Below are positions 1 to 5,221 of a stretch of 5,221 nucleotides of DNA, one piece after another. The notes below the pieces were generated by a model. It worked only from the letters and a program-made list of their open reading frames with translations. It made no database searches and was not told the origin of the DNA. Made by a program: the position numbers and the translations under genes. This DNA is from Terriglobia bacterium (GTDB lineage Bacteria > Acidobacteriota > Terriglobia > UBA7540), in assembly GCA_030040515.1 (NCBI GenBank), contig JASHTO010000177.1:1-5221 (forward strand), in the 5' to 3' direction. The first letter of the stretch is position 1. Every line of letters begins with the position of its first letter.

Positions 1-245
1 TCCTTGAGGGTCAGGAAGAGCGGCGCCGGATGGCCTTTCTTCGCCCACCATGCCGTCGGCGCATGCAACTTTTCCAGATCGCCTCGCCCAAGCGATTGCA
101 TGATGCAGAGAACGTTCAAATCAGAGTGCCCCTCGTGGAAATCCTCTGCGGCTGCAGACCCGTAGAGCACCGCCGTGAGCAGATTTCCTCCCGCAGCACC
201 CTTGAGCCTGGTGACCAGTTCCTTCAAATCTTCTTCCGCTCGCAT
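1..245 (-). CDS. nucleotidyltransferase-like protein, 5' part only (runs off left edge)
   Basis: Reading leftward from an ATG at 245-243 gives 81 codons with no stop before the window edge, so the C-terminal part is missing. Residues 27-47 read VLYGSAAAEDFHEGHSDLNVL. This matches the signature of the nucleotidyltransferase (pol-beta/MNT-like) fold: a GS pair (29-30) followed by an acidic SDxN/D motif (41-44). The second metal-binding Asp of the usual DxD is Asn44 here. A second conserved-looking stretch is WWAKKGHPAP (66-75). The start is supported by GGAG at 257-254 on the minus strand, 8 nt upstream; an in-frame GTG at 254-252 is the alternative. The gene lies 27 bp downstream of the TPM-protein gene in the same direction, so they are likely cotranscribed. 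The substrate is unknown. The fold call is fairly safe; catalytic activity is not. Confidence 0.72.
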   Translation of the reverse strand, partial: MRAEEDLKELVTRLKGAAGGNLLTAVLYGSAAAEDFHEGHSDLNVLCIMQSLGRGDLEKLHAPTAWWAKKGHPAPLFLTLK

Positions 246-253
246 GGTACTCA

Positions 254-257
254 CTCC
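254..257 (-). promoter_or_regulatory. ribosome binding site of the nucleotidyltransferase-like gene
   Basis: GGAG on the minus strand lies 8 nt before the ATG at 245-243, inside the 27-bp gap after the TPM gene. It favours the ATG over the in-frame GTG at 254-252, which would overlap it. Confidence 0.5.
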
Positions 258-272
258 CGGGTCGGTTGCGGG

Positions 273-1106
273 TTACCAGCCGCCCCCTGCGCCGCCGCCC
301 CCCGACGACCCTCCACCAAAGCCACCGAAACCTCCGCCACCACCGAATCCACCGCCGCCAAAACCGCCTCCTCCCCAATACCCGCCGAATCTCCGCCTCC
401 CGCCGAACAGATTCGGAATGAGGCCGCTAAAGATCATGAAGAATATAACAAGAAGGAATAATAGGTGGATAAGGCTGCTTCCGTTGCCGTGGGACGGATG
501 GCTTGAGGGTGCGCGCTCGCTGGGCAGGCCATTGAGAGAAACATGACTGTCTTGCGCAATGACCACCGCAATCTGCCACGCCATCTGCAGCAGGGCGCCG
601 TTGTAATTCCCCTGGCGCAGGAGTGGAACCATGTCGCGCCCGAATCCGCCCACTTTGCCGTCGGGAAGAATGGGTTCAAGGCCGTAGCCGACCTCCGTCC
701 AATACTTGTGGTCCTGCGCGGCCAGCAGCACCATCACACCGCGGTCTGTTCCCTTGTACCCCACGCCCCATTTTTGGAAGAGGCGGTTGGCAAAGTCTTC
801 CACGGGATCGCCATCCAACGTCTTGACGGTGACCACGGCAATCTGCGCCTTGGCTTTTTGGTCCACCTCCGTGCTCACGCGGGTGATCTCGCTCACCGTC
901 GCCGCGTTCAGCACGCCGGCGAAGTCGTTCACGTACCCCTGCGGATTCAGCTTTTGCCACTGTTCCGCGTGTGCTGCGGTGGGCACGAAGATAAGGAGCA
1001 GAACGGGAAGCGTGCTCCAGTGCCTGCGAAGATTAAAGCGGCGGGGAAGGAATGACCGCGTGCCCCTGGGAACTAAAGCTGATGAAATTGTTTCTCGGAT
1101 TGTCAT
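273..1106 (-). CDS. TPM-domain (YgcG-like) exported membrane protein with glycine-rich tail
   Basis: The product has 277 residues counting from the ATG at 1106-1104. A basic N-region of unusual length (about 32 residues, with RRFNLRR) precedes the hydrophobic core PVLLLIFVPTAAHA, with likely signal cleavage AHA|EQ after residue 47. Residues about 58-185 form a TPM domain: YVNDFAGVL at the start, IAVVTVKTL, GTDRGVMVLLA (about 119-129) and VGYGLEPILPDGKVG (about 139-153). A linker leads to one transmembrane helix (about 212-231) and a tail of Gly/Phe/Tyr repeats ending AGGGW. This layout is typical of the YgcG group, whose biochemical role is poorly known; some plant TPM proteins have phosphatase activity or act in photosystem II repair. 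The domain is probably outside the cytoplasm. The start is uncertain: an ATG at 1121-1119 adds five residues and neither ATG has a clear Shine-Dalgarno. The open frame reaches 1256, but the added residues do not look coding. lemA, often adjacent to such genes, is not visible here. Confidence 0.85.
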   Translation of the reverse strand: MTIRETISSALVPRGTRSFLPRRFNLRRHWSTLPVLLLIFVPTAAHAEQWQKLNPQGYVNDFAGVLNAATVSEITRVSTEVDQKAKAQIAVVTVKTLDGDPVEDFANRLFQKWGVGYKGTDRGVMVLLAAQDHKYWTEVGYGLEPILPDGKVGGFGRDMVPLLRQGNYNGALLQMAWQIAVVIAQDSHVSLNGLPSERAPSSHPSHGNGSSLIHLLFLLVIFFMIFSGLIPNLFGGRRRFGGYWGGGGFGGGGFGGGGGFGGFGGGSSGGGGAGGGW

Positions 1107-1153
1107 CTGGTACTGCACCATCGCAAGGCGTCCGCTGGCGCCCTCCCATTTTA

Positions 1154-1182
1154 ATCGTACACGGCATCTTCCTGCGAGGCAA
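1154..1182 (-). promoter_or_regulatory. candidate promoter for the TPM gene
   Basis: On the minus strand, a -35-like TTGCCT (1182-1177) and a -10-like TACGAT (1159-1154) are separated by exactly 17 bp. Each box matches four of six consensus positions. Transcription would start near 1147, giving a leader of about 25-40 nt before the two possible start codons at 1121 and 1106. The position is plausible but the match is modest. Confidence 0.35.
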
Positions 1183-1246
1183 TTTGCCAAGTCTATTTGA
1201 CGATCTTCGGCCTCGATTGCACATGGGGGCGCATTGCATTTATGGA

Positions 1247-1260
1247 CGGTTTGCAAACCG
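1247..1260. repeat. 14-bp perfect palindrome CGGTTTGCAAACCG
   Basis: The sequence equals its own reverse complement over all 14 bases; symmetry stops at the next pair (A1246/C1261). It lies about 65 bp upstream of the candidate TPM promoter and 4 bp before a GC-rich hairpin. It could be an operator for a dimeric regulator or one half of an interspersed palindromic element. Symmetry is seen directly; function is inference. Confidence 0.6.
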
Positions 1261-1264
1261 CCGA

Positions 1265-1284
1265 GGGCGCAGCGCCGTGCGCCC
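1265..1284. repeat. GC-rich hairpin, 7-bp stem and 6-nt loop
   Basis: GGGCGCA (1265-1271) pairs perfectly with TGCGCCC (1278-1284) around the loop GCGCCG. No run of T follows on the plus strand, so it is not a classical intrinsic terminator for a rightward transcript. On the minus strand no T run follows either. It sits 4 bp after the 14-bp palindrome, and the pair looks like one composite structured unit, perhaps REP-like. Confidence 0.5.
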
Positions 1285-1377
1285 CAAAACCTTCGGGCGA
1301 TGGGTCGCGATGGACACTATAAATCCGGCGCACCACGAGTGCTTTATGAAGCCGATACCCTAAATGGGGCAAGTCAA

Positions 1378-1421
1378 TGCGAAAATGAAGGTGCATCCGG
1401 GGATATTTGTGAAAATAAAGG
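1378..1421. repeat. imperfect direct repeat of 14 bp with 30-bp period
   Basis: TGCGAAAATGAAGG (1378-1391) recurs as TGTGAAAATAAAGG (1408-1421), with 12 of 14 positions identical. Because the offset is 30 bp, the frame starting at 1234 reads a duplicated ENEG...ENKG pattern. From memory, similar short ENKG-type translations recur in hypothetical ORFs of acidobacterial genomes, which would fit a dispersed intergenic repeat. That recollection is unverified. Confidence 0.45.
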
Positions 1422-1438
1422 ATCACAAGAATTCAAGG

Positions 1439-1450
1439 GCACAATTGTGC
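1439..1450. repeat. 12-bp perfect palindrome GCACAATTGTGC
   Basis: All 12 bases are self-complementary by inversion; symmetry ends at G1438/A1451. It lies about 160 bp upstream of the kinase promoter. A regulator-binding site is possible, but nothing else in the window points to a specific protein. Confidence 0.45.
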
Positions 1451-1506
1451 AGATTGGCGTCAAAGGCGTGGCCAAAGATTCCATTTTGTCATTCCGATAT
1501 GGAAAA

Positions 1507-1594
1507 GTGAATGCTATATATTGACTTTTGTATTGCCTATCCATTCTTTTGGATTTGATTTTGTATGTGAATGAAAACGAATGCCTTATATATT
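1507..1594 (+). repeat. repeated GTGAATG / GAATGC-TATATATT motifs upstream of the kinase promoter
   Basis: GTGAATG occurs at 1507-1513 and again at 1567-1573, exactly 60 bp apart, and GAATG occurs a third time at 1579-1583, 10 bp after the second. In addition GAATGCTATATATT (1509-1522) resembles GAATGCCTTATATATT (1579-1594) with a 2-nt insertion. Spacings near multiples of a helical turn fit tandem binding sites on one DNA face. The low complexity of AT-rich DNA could also produce this by chance. Confidence 0.35.
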
Positions 1595-1603
1595 CTTAAG
1601 AAC

Positions 1604-1632
1604 TTGTCTGCTGGAACACGACGTGCTAGAAT
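1604..1632 (+). promoter_or_regulatory. sigma70-type promoter with extended -10, driving the kinase operon
   Basis: TTGTCT (1604-1609) and TAGAAT (1627-1632) are separated by 17 bp, and TGC (1624-1626) supplies an extended -10 element. The -10 matches five of six consensus positions and the -35 four of six. The expected transcription start is near 1639, leaving a leader of about 26 nt. An AT-rich stretch just upstream (1586-1599) could act as an UP element. A 10-bp palindrome, TTCTTAAGAA (1593-1602), ends one base before the -35 and could be an operator. Confidence 0.65.
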
Positions 1633-1654
1633 CCTGTAGGAAATAGCACTCCAC

Positions 1655-1659
1655 AAGGA
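1655..1659 (+). promoter_or_regulatory. ribosome binding site of the histidine kinase gene
   Basis: AAGGA lies 5 nt before the ATG at 1665 and downstream of the predicted transcription start. It supports this ATG as the true start. Confidence 0.6.
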
Positions 1660-1664
1660 ACCAA

Positions 1665-4497
1665 ATGGAAGTCAAGGTGACCAGAATTCCAGCCTTCCGA
1701 CTGACCACGCTTTCGCTCGCCCTTTTGAGCCTGGTCCTCGTGGGGTTTGGAATCCTCAATTATCAGCAGCGCGACCTGTATCAGGTTCCAGATGATGGTG
1801 TGTCTTGGATTGACTCAGCCCAAGGCGTCACGGCTTGGATCGTCGTGCATGGTGGCCCTGCCGAACGCGCCGGAATTCGCGAAGGCGACCAGCTCAAGTC
1901 AATCAACGGCGAGACGATCACCACGGCTGCGGAAGCGGTTCAGCAAATTTACCACCTCGGCGTCTGGTCGCTTGCTGCCTACAGCCTGACGCGAAATGGC
2001 GAGCCCTTTGAAACCAGCTTGGTACTCGGTCCTCAGAGCAATTCCGGCTCATTTCGGAATTACCTGGCATTGGTGGGGCTGCTCTACCTTCTGATTGGCA
2101 CTTATATTCTTTTCCGGCGATGGACGGCGCGTAAATCACGACACTTTTACGTCTTCTGCCTGGCGTCCTTCGTCCTCTACACTTTTGCGTACACCGGCAA
2201 ACTGAACCTTTTTGATTGGACAATCTACTGGCTGAATGTTCTAGCTTGGGTCTTGCAGCCCGCGCTCTTTTTGCACTTTTGCCTCACCTTCCCGGAGCGC
2301 TCGACGCTGCTTCGCGACCGCCGATACGTGGCGCCGCTCCTCTATGCCCCGGGCGCCCTCCTGGGAGTGGTGCACGCCCTGGTGGCGATGGACATCCTGG
2401 TGCTCCCTCTTCCGCTCCTCCAGGCACGCTGGCTGCTCGACCGGATTGAGCTGTTCTATCTGGGTGCGTATTTCCTGGCCGGCGCGCTGGCGTTGCACCA
2501 CGCATACGTTTGCGCCAGCGATGCTGTGCTGAAGCACCAATTGAAGTGGGTCACGCGCGGAACCTGGCTGGCCATTGTCCCCTTCGCGGGCCTTTACGCC
2601 CTGCCCTATTTCCTGGGATTTGTTCCCAACGCCTGGATGAACGCTTCGGCCCTATTTCTGGTTTTCCTGCCGGTCACCTTCGGCTATGCCATTGTGCGCT
2701 ACCGGCTGATGGACGTGGACATCATCTTCCGGCGCGGGATTGCCTACACGCTGGCGACGGCGGGCATTGTGGGCCTCTATTTCGGGCTCCTGGCGGTCTT
2801 TGCGGATTTCTTCCGGGCCACATTTCCTCCCATCAACAGCCGAGGCGCCTGGATCGTGGCGATTGTGCTTACGGCCATCCTCTTTCAGCCGGTAGTGAAC
2901 TACATTCAGCAGTGGGTTGACCGGTTCTTCAATCGCGAGCGGTACGATTATCGCCGCACACTTCTGGAATTCGCCCGCGAGCTCACCTCCGAGCTGCACG
3001 TTGACAAGCTGCTGAAGCAGATTTCCGATCGCTTGTCGGAAACCCTGGGCGTGGACCGGCTGGCGGTCTTTCTGGCCTCGGAAACCGAGGGCTTCCGCCT
3101 GGCGCGTTCGCGCGGCATGAACTGTTCCGGCAGGATTGACACCACATTCCTTGATCCCGCGCACCCGCTGCTGGCCAAAGGCTACCTGTTTTTTGACAGT
3201 GTCCGCCGCGTCTACGGTTTTTCACCCGGCGCGCAGAAAGCCATCGAGCAACTCGACCTGCACTACTACCTGCCTTTCAAGGTCAAGGAGCAGACACTCG
3301 GCTACCTGGGGCTGGGCAAAACACGCGAGGGCGACTTTCTCTCCAGCGAGGATATCGACCTGTTGCAGACTATCGCCGGCTACGTGTCAATTGCCCTTGA
3401 GAATGCCCAACTTTACGAATCGCTGGAAACGCGCGCGCACGATTACCAGGCCCTGCGCGATTTCAGCCAGAACATCATTGAATCCATCAACGCCGGTGTG
3501 CTGGCCTGCAATCTGGAAGGCGAGGTGGAGTCGTGGAACTCCGCCCTCGAGCGCCTCTACGGCCTGAGCCGGTCCGAGGCGATGGGAAGAACGCTCGATG
3601 CGATCTTCCCCGCAGATTTGCGTGCGGAGCTGTCACGCCTTTCCGACCCGCACCACTCGCTGAATCTCTACAAATTCCGCCTGCGCAATGCTGAAGACCG
3701 TGGCTTGATTGTGAACCTTTCCGTGGTGCCGTTGATCGGAAAGGAAAACCAGGTCATCGGCCGGCTGCTGATCTTCACGGACCTGACGGAGCGTGTAAAT
3801 CTGGAAGACCAGTTGCTCCAGGCGGAAAAACTCTCCTCCATCGGCCTGCTGGCGGCGGGCATTGCCCACGAGGTGAATACTCCGCTCGCCGTCATCACCT
3901 CCACCGCTCAGATGCTGATGCGCGAAATGGATCCCCATGACCCGCACACCGACCGGCTGGACAAGATTGTGAAGCAGGCCTTCCGCGCGTCGGAAATCGC
4001 CAACAACCTTCTGAAGTTTTCGCGGGTCGGCGGCAGCGATTTTGCCGATCTGGACGTCAACCGGGTCATCAGTGAAAGCCTCTCCCTGGTGGAACCCATG
4101 CTCAAGGCCGCCCAGGTTACCGTGAACTCGAATCTGAAAACCGATTTGCCGCTGGTCTACGGGAACTCCGGAAAGCTCCAGCAGGTTTTTATGAATTTGA
4201 TTATGAACGCGCGCGATGCGATGCCCCGCGGTGGTGAGCTGACCATCACCACGGAGTCGGAAAACTCCACCGTGCACGTCGAGGTGACGGACAACGGTGT
4301 GGGAATCCCTGCCGATCACCTCAACAAGATTTTTGATCCGTTCTTCACCACCAAGGGCACGAGCAAGGGCACCGGCCTCGGTCTTGCCGTGACCTATGGA
4401 ATCATCCGCGAGCATTCCGGATCGATTCAGGTGGACAGCGTGGTGGGTCGCGGCACGACCTTCCGCCTGGAATTCCCCGCAACAAGGAAACCTGTGA

Positions 4498-4508
<11 letters not shown>
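1665..4508 (+). CDS. membrane sensor histidine kinase: PDZ, multi-TM bundle, GAF, PAS, HisKA, HATPase
   Basis: The product has 947 residues. An N-terminal helix (about 11-33) anchors a PDZ domain (about 40-120; GGPAERAGIREGDQLKSING is typical), which should be periplasmic. About nine more hydrophobic helices follow between 131 and 415. They end in the RYRLMDVDIIFRRGIAYTL (345-363) and WVDRFFNRERYDYRRTL (417-433) signatures, found in a family of multi-TM sensors often followed by GAF. A GAF domain spans about 440-582, a short helical linker follows, and a PAS domain spans about 597-712. The kinase core is complete: H-box with phospho-acceptor His735 (GIAHEVNTPL), N-box Asn844/Asn848, G1 DNGVG (876-880), F-box FDPFF (890-894), G2 GTGLGL (902-907). 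It should autophosphorylate and pass phosphate to the regulator encoded by the overlapping next gene. The signal is unknown. A good promoter and ribosome binding site precede the start. Confidence 0.93.
4484..4488 (+). promoter_or_regulatory. internal ribosome binding site for the response regulator
   Basis: AAGGA within the last codons of the kinase gene lies 9 nt before the ATG at 4498. Together with the 11-nt overlap it suggests translational coupling of kinase and regulator. Confidence 0.5.

Positions 4509-5221
<713 letters not shown>

Larger units (their letters stand above)
1107..1664. other. divergent intergenic region, no supported protein gene
   Basis: This 558-bp gap separates the leftward TPM unit from the rightward kinase unit. 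The left two thirds are mixed in composition and hold palindromes and a direct repeat. The stretch from roughly 1480 to 1610 is clearly richer in A and T than the flanking genes. Open frames crossing it on both strands lack ribosome binding sites and recognisable protein character. It holds candidate promoters for both directions plus the repeats listed separately. Confidence 0.7.

Noticed and set aside
276..400. GC-rich tandem-like repeats as a possible repeat array
   Set aside because: They are explained by glycine-rich codons of the TPM C-terminal tail, typical of this family.
30..546. Proline- and alanine-rich plus-strand frames opposite the TPM tail
   Set aside because: They are mirror images of the glycine codons in the TPM tail and of the nucleotidyltransferase gene on the other strand.
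1107..1256. Upstream extension of the TPM reading frame to an ATG at 1256
   Set aside because: The added residues show no domain or signal features and would cover the candidate promoter and half of the 14-bp palindrome. ATGs at 1121 or 1106 fit better.
1234..1524. 96-codon plus-strand frame in the intergenic region
   Set aside because: It runs through both palindromes and the direct repeat, has no ribosome binding site, changes composition along its length, and resembles no family I recognise.
1521..1549. Second possible promoter starting with TTGACT
   Set aside because: The -35-like box is good, but no acceptable -10 box occurs at 16-18 bp.

Overview
The window looks like a stretch of a Gram-negative-type genome with moderately high GC. 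It carries two divergently oriented gene pairs separated by an intergenic region of about 558 bp. The gene set (a GS...SDLN nucleotidyltransferase next to a TPM/YgcG-type protein, and a PDZ-multiTM-GAF-PAS histidine kinase next to an NtrC-type regulator) and the character of the intergenic sequence suggest Acidobacteria or a relative. This assignment is inferred from protein style and memory; no database search was run.

Left part, minus strand (1-1106): a TPM-domain secreted or membrane protein (273-1106) with a signal peptide, a TPM domain, one C-terminal transmembrane helix and a glycine-rich tail. It is followed 27 bp downstream by the 5' part of a nucleotidyltransferase-like gene (1-245) that runs off the left edge. 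The two probably form one transcription unit. A candidate promoter lies at 1154-1182.

Middle (1107-1664): I support no protein gene here. The segment contains a 14-bp perfect palindrome (1247-1260), a GC-rich hairpin (1265-1284), a 14-bp imperfect direct repeat spaced 30 bp apart (1378-1421), a 12-bp perfect palindrome (1439-1450), and then an AT-rich stretch with repeated GTGAATG/GAATGC motifs. The AT-rich stretch ends in a good sigma70-type promoter with an extended -10 (1604-1632). Parts of it look like a dispersed intergenic repeat, and parts look like the regulatory region of the kinase operon.

Right part, plus strand (1665-5221): a 947-residue hybrid-sensing membrane histidine kinase overlaps by 11 nt the start of a sigma54-type response regulator (REC plus AAA+), which is cut by the right edge. 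The overlap and the matching families indicate a cognate two-component pair. Signal would enter through the periplasmic PDZ domain, the membrane bundle, the GAF domain or the PAS domain. It would pass from His735 of the kinase to Asp55 of the regulator, and the output would be activation of sigma54 promoters. The most unusual points are the kinase architecture, the GAFTSA variant of the regulator's GAFTGA loop, and the structured intergenic region.
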